From Rickettsiales bacterium (GTDB taxonomy: Bacteria > Pseudomonadota > Alphaproteobacteria > Rs-D84): a stretch of DNA of 10,785 bases. The notes below the pieces were generated by a model that worked only from the letters and a program-made list of their open reading frames with translations, made no database searches and was not told where the DNA came from. Numbering within the stretch: position 1 is the stretch's first letter; the number at the start of each line of letters is the position of its first letter. Shown here piece after piece: positions 1-9,091 of the stretch. Where the stretch lies: assembly GCA_031259745.1 (NCBI GenBank), contig JAIRLB010000002.1, positions 1-10,785 of the forward strand. The letters are read 5' to 3'. The position numbers were made by a program, and so were the translations under genes.

Positions 1-740
1 GCGTGCGCAAGTACGGATTTCACGGGACATCTCATCTGTACGTGTCGAAACGCGCCGCCGTTTTGCTGGGCAAGCCAGCATCAAAATGCAATATCATCAC
101 GATGCATATCGGATCCGGAGCATCCGCATGCGCGATTAAAAACGGCAACAGTATTGATACGTCGCTGGGCATGACGCCGCTGGCAGGATTAATCATGGGG
201 ACGCGTTCCGGGGATTTGGATCCGTCCGTGCCGTTTTACGTAAAAGAAAAGCTCGGCCTGTCCGACGCTTTGATTATGGAGGCCCTGAACAAGCAATCCG
301 GCATTTTGGGAATTACGGAATGCTATGCCGACCGCCGCGATGTGGGCGAACATATTGACGACAATGACAAGTGCCGTCTGGCGGCCGATATGGAATCGTC
401 CCGCGCGAAAAAGTTCATCGGATCGTACCTGGCCGCAGTCGAAGGCCCGGTTGACGCGATAGTGTTTACCGCAGGCGTCGGTGAAAACGATGTTTTGATA
501 CGCGAAAAAATCTGCAGCGGTCTGGAACACTTGGGCATTAAGCTGGATAAGGAAATAAACAGAAAAACGATGGTTTTCACAGGTTCCGGCGAAACGGAAA
601 TCAGCGCGCCTGATTCCGGGGTCAAAATCTTTGTGATTCCGACAAACGAGGAATTAGTCCTGGCCGAAGATGCGATTGCCATTATGAATGGCACATATAA
701 TCCGGATCATTTGAAGATGAATTACAGCTTTGCGAAATGA
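1..740 (+). CDS. ackA: Acetate kinase, C-terminal part (5' end outside the window)
   Basis: Acetate kinase interconverts acetate + ATP and acetyl phosphate + ADP in the cytoplasm, usually paired with phosphotransacetylase. The frame is open from the first bases (first whole codon at base 3, a GTG that reads as an internal Val) to TGA at 738-740. That gives 245 residues of a family normally near 400, so roughly the first 150 lie upstream. Counted from the first whole codon, visible motifs are HGTSH (7-11), the phosphate-binding HIGSGAS (35-41), MGTRSG (65-70, with the substrate-binding Arg), TAGVGEN (156-162) and PTNEE (213-217, with the catalytic Glu). The Ser in HIGSGAS replaces the Asn of the E. 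coli and Methanosarcina HLGNG motif; HLGSGAS is, from memory, usual in Alphaproteobacteria, so I do not read it as loss of function. No pta is visible; it may lie upstream. The next convincing terminator-like element is about 220 bp downstream. Confidence 0.95.
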   Translation, partial: VRKYGFHGTSHLYVSKRAAVLLGKPASKCNIITMHIGSGASACAIKNGNSIDTSLGMTPLAGLIMGTRSGDLDPSVPFYVKEKLGLSDALIMEALNKQSGILGITECYADRRDVGEHIDDNDKCRLAADMESSRAKKFIGSYLAAVEGPVDAIVFTAGVGENDVLIREKICSGLEHLGIKLDKEINRKTMVFTGSGETEISAPDSGVKIFVIPTNEELVLAEDAIAIMNGTYNPDHLKMNYSFAK

Positions 741-914
741 TGGAAAGCACAATACCATTGGAACATCAGCATTTGAAAACATATATAACCTGTGACCGCC
801 AGATTTGCCGGAAGTTTTTCTTTGAATAAACAAGAAAGTAATATATCTTCGATATCGGTTGTTTTTATCAATATGCGCAATTATCAACCATGTATTTTTT
901 TGATAGACAATGCA

Positions 915-944
915 TTGTAAAGCCGCTAAAATACCTCTTATAAA
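915..944 (+). promoter_or_regulatory. Candidate sigma-70 promoter upstream of the cysteine-rich gene
   Basis: TTGTAA at 915-920 (4 of 6 to TTGACA) and TATAAA at 939-944 (5 of 6 to TATAAT) are 18 bp apart. Transcription would start near 951, about 80 bases before the ATG at 1032 and only about 12 bases before the hairpin at 963-980. The region is AT-rich, so a chance match is quite possible. Confidence 0.35.
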
Positions 945-962
945 ACACTGCCAATCCAAACC

Positions 963-990
963 ACCGATTAATATGTCGGTTTTTTTATTT
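963..990 (+). terminator. Rho-independent terminator-like hairpin with T tract
   Basis: ACCGA (963-967) and TCGGT (976-980) form a 5-bp stem around an 8-base loop, followed by seven Ts (980-986) and a further T-rich stretch. The orientation fits termination of plus-strand transcripts, either read-through from ackA or a short transcript from the candidate promoter at 915-944. The stem is short, so termination may be partial, which would allow a role as an attenuator in the leader of the cysteine-rich gene. Confidence 0.5.
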
Positions 991-1031
991 TCAAAGATCC
1001 CAGAATTCCGCGACATTTCTTTCTCCTTGCT

Positions 1032-1796
1032 ATGCCTGATCCAAAGGGTGGATTAATTCCTCTGCTAATAGGTATATCGTTATTGTTGAATAACAGGGCC
1101 GGTGCTGCTTCAGATACTACTGGCACCTTTACCATGACAGGTTCGGATGATAATGGCAGCTATGAATGCCTTGAATTAAGTTGCCCTGCTGGGACATATT
1201 ATGATAGTACGATACATACTGATATGATGACAACTCTGCCATGCACAAATTGTGCGGCTGGCACGTATAACACTACTACGGGACAAACTTCATGCAGCAA
1301 TTGCGAAGTTGGATATTACTGTACTGGCGGAAGTAATAGAACACCATGCGGTACCTGCAAGACGACGTCTAGCACGAGGTCGACCAGTAGTGCCGCTTGC
1401 ACCGTAGATGTACCTAGTTCATGCTCAAATAGTAATTATAATGCTAGTGCTAACACTTGGTCTGTTAGTAGCTGCAGCTGTTTTAGTTCGGGTCTAACAA
1501 GTTTCAGTGGTATCTCGAAATGTAGTACAACAGCGGTACCATCAGGTTGTGGTTCAACTAATCAGGCAAATTGTGTCAGCAGCAGCACCCCTTCTAGCAC
1601 CGTTGGAGGCAATTGCTGGTGTCAGGTAGCAAAGATTAATGACAACAGTAAGACGGCGAGTAAGTGGGTCTACGACTACAACCTCGGCTCCACCTCCGCG
1701 TCCTATTGCGCGAGCATTTGCGCTAACCGCTGCGGGAGCAGCGCCGAGCTCAACTCCGCCTTCCGGTCGTTGTTGTTTACGGGTCTCGGGTATTGA
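1032..1796 (+). CDS. Secreted cysteine-rich protein with TNFR/ephrin-receptor-like repeats
   Basis: The 254-residue product has 21 Cys and is very rich in Ser and Thr. Residues 8-27 form a hydrophobic stretch ending NNRAGAAS, compatible with a signal peptide, although only one Lys precedes it. At about 46-109 there are tandem C-x-x-G-T-Y...C-x-x-C units (CPAGTYY, CTNCAAGTY, CSNCEVGYYC), resembling the GCC2/GCC3 or ephrin-receptor-like cysteine repeats of extracellular proteins. A Ser/Thr/Cys-rich middle follows, then a C-terminal block with NCWCQ, a KWVYDYNLGS stretch and CASICANRC. Export and disulfide bonding are inferred; the function is unknown, perhaps a surface or adhesion role. The ATG has no Shine-Dalgarno sequence, and the frame stays open upstream to 972 without another usual start, so the true start is uncertain and a truncated 5' end is possible. 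The last ~130 bp are much more GC-rich, with C-ending codons, unlike the rest of the gene. It stands alone, convergent with ligA. Confidence 0.6.
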   Translation: MPDPKGGLIPLLIGISLLLNNRAGAASDTTGTFTMTGSDDNGSYECLELSCPAGTYYDSTIHTDMMTTLPCTNCAAGTYNTTTGQTSCSNCEVGYYCTGGSNRTPCGTCKTTSSTRSTSSAACTVDVPSSCSNSNYNASANTWSVSSCSCFSSGLTSFSGISKCSTTAVPSGCGSTNQANCVSSSTPSSTVGGNCWCQVAKINDNSKTASKWVYDYNLGSTSASYCASICANRCGSSAELNSAFRSLLFTGLGY

Positions 1797-1820
1797 TTGC
1801 TTGAAAAAAGAATAAGTTAA

Positions 1821-1927
1821 TGAACAGTGAACAATTAATAAAGATCAAAGACCAAAGACCAAAGAGCAAATAAAGGAAAAAGGAATAAGTAGAAAGACCA
1901 AAGACTAAAGATCAAAGATCAAAATAG
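1821..1927. repeat. Degenerate heptanucleotide tandem repeats (consensus near AAAGATC)
   Basis: Two blocks run with an exact 7-bp period. Block one has AAAGATC, AAAGACC, AAAGACC and AAAGAGC at 1840-1867; the same register extends back through the pair TGAACAG and TGAACAA at 1821-1834. Block two has AAAGACC, AAAGACT, AAAGATC and AAAGATC at 1893-1920, then a decayed AAAATAG. About 25 A-rich bases separate the blocks. They resemble the short tandemly repeated heptamers known from cyanobacteria and other bacteria in style, but I cannot say they are related. They lie between the convergent cysteine-rich gene and ligA. Confidence 0.85.
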
Positions 1928-1991
1928 TGTTTGTTTCGCAGACAATTACAAAATTTTGATTGCAATTTTTCTTATTTGATCTTCGGTCTTT
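1900..1991. repeat. Imperfect inverted repeat made from heptamer copies
   Basis: Bases 1975-1991 are a reverse-complement copy of heptamer sequence and can pair with 1900-1916: 15 Watson-Crick pairs, one G-T wobble and one A-C mismatch, around a 58-base loop. It sits between the two convergent stop codons (1796 and 2025). It could fold in transcripts from either side and help separate them, but no clean T run follows the stem on either strand, so I do not call it an intrinsic terminator. I see no gene in the 228 bp from 1797 to 2024. Confidence 0.55.
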
Positions 1992-2024
1992 TTCTTTAAT
2001 TATTTCAACTTTCGCATTCCAACT

Positions 2025-5087
<3,063 letters not shown>

Positions 5088-5091
<4 letters not shown>

Positions 5092-5969
5092 GATTCACGT
5101 GTGATTATGTAGTCTATCAACTCTTGTAAAATATCGGCCTGGTGGCCGAAAATTCCCAATGCGTCTTTGGCATCGCTGGCAATCCTGCCCGCCGCCGCGC
5201 GCGCGCCGTCCAGCCCCAAAAGCGATACAAATGTCGCTTTGCCGGCATCCGCATCTTTGCGCAGAGTTTTGCCGACCTTGGCCTGATCCCCGGCCGCGTC
5301 CAAAATATCATCCGTTATCTGAAAGCATAATCCCATCGCGTCGGTAAATTTTTTTAGCGCGGCGCGTTGTTCTGAATTCGCATTGCCCAGTATCGCCCCG
5401 AATGACGCCGATGCGTCAAACAGGCATCCTGTTTTCAACGATTGCATAAGCTCTATATCCCCGCGGGTTTGATTTGTGGCGGTTTCCGCCTCGCAGTCCA
5501 TCCATTCGCCTTGAATCATGCCCTGGGTCATACCGGCCAAAACCCCGACCAGTTCCATGCGGATGGCCGGATCCGGGGAAATGCGCGCATCATGCGCCAG
5601 GATTGCATAAGCGCGATTCAGCAGGAAATCGCCGGCCAAGACCGCATTTCGCTGACCATATTTCGCCCATACGGAGGGGCGGCCGCGGCGCAGCTCGTCG
5701 TTGTCGATGCAGGGCAGATCATCATGTATCAGTGAAAAGTTATGTATCATTTCCACGCATGAGCCCGCGCGGACGGCGGCTTGGTATGGGGCATTAAACA
5801 ACCCGGCGACTTGAACCGTCAGGAAACTGCGCAGACGCTTTCCGGCGTCCAATATGGCAAAGCGCGACACATTTGCGGGGGAATTCGGGCAATCATCTGC
5901 CGGAATCATCACATTCAAAACATTGTCGACATCGGCGGCAATCCTGGAAAGTTCGGTTTTAAGCGACAT
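5088..5969 (-). CDS. ispA: Farnesyl diphosphate synthase (type II, short-chain trans-prenyltransferase)
   Basis: Condenses IPP with DMAPP and then GPP to give farnesyl diphosphate in the cytoplasm, feeding UppS and quinone side chains. It has 293 residues, as usual. First Asp-rich motif: LIHDDLPCIDNDELRRG, with DDx4D at 83-89. The second is DDILD at 220-224. GKRLRS (43-48) supplies the IPP-binding Lys/Arg, and KDADAGKATFVSLLG (238-252) is a typical bacterial IspA segment. A Phe at position 78, five residues before the first Asp, together with the two-residue-longer DDx4D motif is the known signature of bacterial farnesyl rather than geranylgeranyl synthases. The start at 5967-5969 is preceded by AAAGGA at 5986-5981. 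A TATAAT lies at 6014-6009 without a clear -35. The gene is divergent from uppS, which uses its product. No xseB or dxs neighbour is seen. Confidence 0.95.
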
Positions 5970-6053
5970 GTTTAATATTTCCTTTTATTTTTCCTTGATT
6001 GACTATAAATTATAAAAATCAAAACTTCCAGCAAAGATTCATGCTAAAAATGC

Positions 6054-6082
6054 TTGTTTTTCATTTATTAAAACGCTAGGAT
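6054..6082 (+). promoter_or_regulatory. Candidate promoter of the uppS-bamA operon
   Basis: TTGTTT (6054-6059) and TAGGAT (6077-6082) are 17 bp apart, each 4 of 6 to consensus. The predicted start near 6089 gives a leader of about 26 bases that includes the AAGGA ribosome-binding site. The match is moderate, but it is the best-spaced pair in the 145-bp ispA-uppS divergent region. Confidence 0.4.
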
Positions 6083-6114
6083 TTTCTCCTGTAAGCAATA
6101 TCTAAGGAAAATAT

Positions 6115-6813
6115 ATGTTTTTCAAAAAGAGGAAAGAAGCAAAAGCTCCGCAGCATGTGGCCTTTATTTGTGACGGCAATCGCCGCTGGGCGCGCGCACG
6201 CGGGATGCCGGCCACGTACGGTCATGAAAAAGGCGCGGATATTGTCGACACTGCTGCCGAATATTTAATCAATCACGGCGTTTCGACCGTAAGCTTTTTC
6301 GTATTCTCGATTGAAAATAGGGGCCGCGATAAGAAAGAAATAAAATTCTTGATGGATTTTATATTAAAGGAAATGCCAAAGCATGCAAAGCGGGCCGGCG
6401 AAAAGAACATTCGCGTCAGGTTTGTCGGACGGCGCGACCATCTGTCCCCCGAGGTTGTCAAAATGTGCGAAAGATTGGAATCCGACACCGAAGAAAACAC
6501 AGGGGGGACTGTCGCATTCGCATTGGATTTCGGCGGGCAGGACGAAATAGTCCGCGCGGCGAACGCGGCAATCGCGGCAGGCGCGCCGGTGGATGCGGAA
6601 ACATTCGAAAGCTTTATGGACACCGGCGACTTGCTGCCGATCGACTTGCTGGTCCGCACCAGCGGCGAACAGCGCGTGTCAAACTTTATGCTTTGGAAAT
6701 TGGCCTATGCCGAATTGCTGTTTTATCCGAAATGCTGGCCGGCGCTGCGCGACCGCGATTTTGCCAGAATGCTGGCCGAATATGGCATACGCCAAAGAAG
6801 ATACGGAAAGTAA
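6115..6813 (+). CDS. uppS: Polyprenyl diphosphate synthase (undecaprenyl type, cis-prenyltransferase)
   Basis: Adds IPP units in cis to farnesyl diphosphate to make the long-chain lipid carrier for cell-wall and LPS sugars. The length of 232 residues is near the family norm. Motifs: CDGNRRWARARG (19-30) with catalytic Asp20; GHEKG (36-40); FSIEN (64-68); and the C-terminal DLLVRTSGEQRVSNFMLW (177-194) followed by AYAELLF with the conserved Glu200. Several positions differ from E. coli UppS: DGNRRW instead of DGNGRW, ENRGR instead of ENWNR, and LDFGGQ instead of NYGGR. DGNRRW occurs in other cis-prenyltransferases, so catalysis is likely kept, but product chain length cannot be read from sequence. 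AAGGA lies 8 bases before the ATG. First gene of the operon; cdsA begins 26 bp downstream. Confidence 0.94.
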   Translation: MFFKKRKEAKAPQHVAFICDGNRRWARARGMPATYGHEKGADIVDTAAEYLINHGVSTVSFFVFSIENRGRDKKEIKFLMDFILKEMPKHAKRAGEKNIRVRFVGRRDHLSPEVVKMCERLESDTEENTGGTVAFALDFGGQDEIVRAANAAIAAGAPVDAETFESFMDTGDLLPIDLLVRTSGEQRVSNFMLWKLAYAELLFYPKCWPALRDRDFARMLAEYGIRQRRYGK

Positions 6814-6839
6814 AAACCGCAAAAGCAAAGGAAGAAAGA

Positions 6840-7535
6840 ATGAGCGATACGACAAAAAGACTTCTGACGGCCGCGGTTATGTGCCTTGTTGCATTTGCAG
6901 CCTGCGTCGGGCAGTATTTCAGCTTCAAATATTTTGATGTCCGGGTACTGCTTTGGTGCATTGTTATTATGATGGGCATGGAATGGATTGATAAGGTATT
7001 TGGTGTCGACACGCGGTCATTTTGGGCAAAAAGAAAAAATCCCAGGGAAAAAACACATCTGCCGGCCTGGCGCAGGTGGATGGGCTTTGCGGGCATCGCC
7101 TATTTTATATTTATAATGGGGCCGGCTGCGGACAGTGTCGGTTCGCGTCCCTGGATTGTTCTGCTGCTGTTGTTGATAATCAGTTTTGCCGATATTGGGG
7201 CCTGGTTCTTCGGCCGCTTGATTGGCGGCGACAAAATGTGGGTAAGATTGTCCGCCGGCAAAACTTGGTCGGGACAAATCGCAGGCATATTGTGCGGCAC
7301 ATTTGCGGCTGTCATGTACGGCCTGCTAGGCATTGATTCATTTCTGCCGCAGTTGCTTTGGATTGGCATCAGCATATCGCTGATGTCGCAGTATGGCGAC
7401 CTTACGGCCAGCTGGGTAAAACGCAAAATCGGAATAAAGGATTTTGGCAATACTCTGCCGGGGCACGGCGGTGTGATAGATCGTTTTGACGGCTGGATTT
7501 ATGTCCTGCCGATTGTCTGGCTGATCATGCTGTGA
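6840..7535 (+). CDS. cdsA: Phosphatidate cytidylyltransferase
   Basis: Makes CDP-diacylglycerol from phosphatidic acid and CTP at the inner membrane, the branch point for phospholipids. The ATG at 6840 is chosen because AAAGGAAG precedes it; the frame is open further upstream, but there it overlaps uppS. The 231-residue product is shorter than E. coli CdsA (285) and has fewer N-terminal membrane segments: hydrophobic helices at about 8-24, 35-50, 83-97, 105-120, 148-165, 168-183 and 219-231. Conserved parts: SFADIGAWFFGR (115-126), SAGKTWSG (138-145), and the family signature at 183-217 with GDL, KRKIGIKDFG, LPGHGG and DRFD. The metal-binding Asp residues of the signature are present. Between uppS (26 bp) and the NUDIX gene (24 bp) in the same operon. 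Confidence 0.95.
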   Translation: MSDTTKRLLTAAVMCLVAFAACVGQYFSFKYFDVRVLLWCIVIMMGMEWIDKVFGVDTRSFWAKRKNPREKTHLPAWRRWMGFAGIAYFIFIMGPAADSVGSRPWIVLLLLLIISFADIGAWFFGRLIGGDKMWVRLSAGKTWSGQIAGILCGTFAAVMYGLLGIDSFLPQLLWIGISISLMSQYGDLTASWVKRKIGIKDFGNTLPGHGGVIDRFDGWIYVLPIVWLIML

Positions 7536-7559
7536 TGAAATAAGACCAAGGAGCGAGCT

Positions 7560-8009
7560 ATGTTGGAAAAACCAAAAGTAACGCGGGCCGGGATTGGGAT
7601 TATGGTCAGGAATGCCGACGGCCAAGTGCTGATGGGATTGCGAAATTCCGATAAGGCCAAAGCCGACAGCGATTTAAGCGGCGAGGGAACTTGGACGTTT
7701 CCCGGGGGCAAGTTTGATTTCGGGGACAGCCTGTTCCAGGGGGCAGCGCGCGAATTAAAAGAAGAAACGGATTTGGATTTGGTTCGCGCTGAGATCATCT
7801 CCATTTCGAACGAGCGCAGCGAAGACGCGCATTATGTAACGCTCGGCTTTTTGGTCAAAGAGTGGACTGGGGAAGTCAAATCGATGGAACCGGAAGAAAT
7901 TATATGCTGGGATTGGTTTTCGCTGGATGCGTTGCCAAAAAACATTTATGATCCGACTGCAAAGCTGATTGAGAATTACAAAGCGCGGCGGTTGACCGGC
8001 GATTTGTAA
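7560..8009 (+). CDS. NUDIX hydrolase, NUDT15-like, with altered NUDIX box
   Basis: A 149-residue single-domain NUDIX protein, expected to hydrolyse a nucleoside diphosphate linked to another group, most likely a nucleoside triphosphate or derivative. The NUDIX box spans 50-72 and fits G-x5-E-x7-REUxEExGU except at two points: the first Glu is Asp56 and the late Gly is Asp71. The metal-binding RELKEE (64-69) is intact. HYVT (91-94) and the EPEE...WDW...LP pattern (110-126) recall the NUDT15/MTH2 group, whose box also departs from the late Gly. Substrate cannot be predicted with confidence. AAGGAG precedes the ATG, and the gene sits 24 bp after cdsA and 22 bp before rseP, so it is co-transcribed. 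It occupies the place where many Alphaproteobacteria carry dxr. Confidence 0.92.
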   Translation: MLEKPKVTRAGIGIMVRNADGQVLMGLRNSDKAKADSDLSGEGTWTFPGGKFDFGDSLFQGAARELKEETDLDLVRAEIISISNERSEDAHYVTLGFLVKEWTGEVKSMEPEEIICWDWFSLDALPKNIYDPTAKLIENYKARRLTGDL

Positions 8010-8031
8010 AAAAAGATAAAGGAAAGGCATT

Positions 8032-9090
8032 ATGGGAACGTTGTTGACGATTGTTGCATTGATGGTTGTATTGGGCGTGGTCGTTTTTGTGCACGAATTG
8101 GGACATTTTTGGGCCGCGCGCTGGGCGCGGGTGCGCGTCAGTGTCTTTTCGATCGGATTCGGTCCGGCGCTGTTGAAATGGAAAGACAAGCGCGGCACCG
8201 TATGGAAGCTTTCGCTGCTGCCGCTGGGCGGATATGTTTCTGTATATGGCCAGGAAGACATGTTCAGCCGCAAAAAATACGCGGAAATGCCAAAAGCAGA
8301 AAAGGCGGGCCATTATCTGTCTGTGCCGGCGTGGAAACAGTTTATAATTATCGCCGCCGGCGTTGTAATGAATTTTATCTTGGCGTGGGGCATCTATTCC
8401 ACCATGTTCACATTTAAACCGAAGAATGTGCAGCTGCCGGTTGTCGGCCAGGTCATCCAGGAAACTCCGGCATGGAATTCGGGCATCCAAGCAGGCGACG
8501 TTATCCTGCGCGTGGACGAGGCGAGAATCACCAATTGGGGCGAATTGATTATCGCCAAGGAATTGGCCGCCAGCCGCGACGCGAATGTCCTGCTGGTTCG
8601 CGGCGAAAAACTGATTCAGGTCAAACTGGCGCCAGCCCAGCGATGGGGATTGATTGCCGATGGCTCTAAGACCGAATTCAGAAAAAAGGGAATCTTGGGG
8701 GCGATGTATTCAGGCCTGCGCGAAACGTATGTACAATCGAAAACTCTGCTGGTCGTGTTGAAACAAATAGTAACCGGCGAGCGCTCTTCCAAGCAATTAG
8801 GCTCGTTCATCACTATTGCGGAAGTTTCCGGCAAGGCCATGGCAATAGGATTCTTTGCCCTGCTGTCTATAATCGCCCTGCTGTCTGTCAATCTGGCGGT
8901 CATAAATCTGCTGCCGCTGCCGGTGCTGGACGGCGGATACCTTATGATTCTTGCCATAGAGGCAGTCACCAGACGAAAACTGGGCGGCCGGGGTATGGAA
9001 ATAGCCATTATCTGCGGATGGGTCTTGATTATGGGATTGTTCGCGCTGACCATGTGGAATGATTTGGCGCGCGTATTTGGATTGACTTGA
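8032..9090 (+). CDS. rseP: Site-2 intramembrane zinc metalloprotease RseP
   Basis: A membrane protease that cleaves transmembrane substrates such as anti-sigma factors and signal-peptide remnants. It has 352 residues: the first membrane segment carries HELGH (21-25; two zinc His and the catalytic Glu); a second segment lies at about 102-124; a single periplasmic PDZ domain at about 128-205 contains SGIQAGD (150-156); further segments are at about 272-296 and 323-343. The third zinc ligand is Asp300 in NLLPLPVLDGG (292-302). E. coli RseP has 450 residues and two PDZ domains; the shorter one-PDZ form is common in Alphaproteobacteria. A good AAAGGAAAGG lies before the ATG. The stop codon is one base before the bamA start, and this rseP-bamA pairing is widely conserved. 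No cognate anti-sigma factor is in view. Confidence 0.96.
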   Translation: MGTLLTIVALMVVLGVVVFVHELGHFWAARWARVRVSVFSIGFGPALLKWKDKRGTVWKLSLLPLGGYVSVYGQEDMFSRKKYAEMPKAEKAGHYLSVPAWKQFIIIAAGVVMNFILAWGIYSTMFTFKPKNVQLPVVGQVIQETPAWNSGIQAGDVILRVDEARITNWGELIIAKELAASRDANVLLVRGEKLIQVKLAPAQRWGLIADGSKTEFRKKGILGAMYSGLRETYVQSKTLLVVLKQIVTGERSSKQLGSFITIAEVSGKAMAIGFFALLSIIALLSVNLAVINLLPLPVLDGGYLMILAIEAVTRRKLGGRGMEIAIICGWVLIMGLFALTMWNDLARVFGLT

Positions 9091-9091
9091 A

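Larger units (their letters stand above)
741..1031. other. AT-rich spacer between ackA and the cysteine-rich gene
   Basis: This 291-bp stretch is clearly richer in A+T than the flanking ackA. It contains a candidate promoter (915-944) and a hairpin followed by a T run (963-986), listed separately. Two weak open frames touch it. One is a 30-codon plus-strand frame (737-829) whose ATG overlaps the ackA stop as ATGA but has no Shine-Dalgarno sequence. The other is a 120-codon minus-strand frame (1016 down to 654) with a strong AAGGAG seven bases before its ATG but no recognisable product. I saw no tRNA-like fold. It could hold a small RNA, a decayed gene or simply the leader of the cysteine-rich gene. 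Confidence 0.6.

Noticed and set aside
791..822. Possible terminator directly after ackA (CCG...CGG before a T-rich run)
   Set aside because: The stem is only about 3 bp, too weak compared with the hairpin at 963-980.
737..829. 30-codon frame starting ATGATG that overlaps the ackA stop as ATGA
   Set aside because: No Shine-Dalgarno sequence, no recognisable product, and a short frame in AT-rich DNA; the overlap alone is weak evidence.
993..999. Single AAAGATC heptamer upstream of the cysteine-rich gene, matching the downstream repeats
   Set aside because: One 7-mer in AT-rich DNA is expected by chance and is not tandem, so I do not treat it as a boundary repeat of an inserted element.
1950..1972. 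AAAATT/AATTTT hairpin followed by Ts
   Set aside because: The stem is made only of A-T pairs and would be unstable; it is likely a by-product of the AT-rich spacer.
6465..6839. Open frame upstream of the cdsA start, within uppS
   Set aside because: It is out of frame with uppS and has no CdsA-like content; AAAGGAAG before the ATG at 6840 marks the true start.
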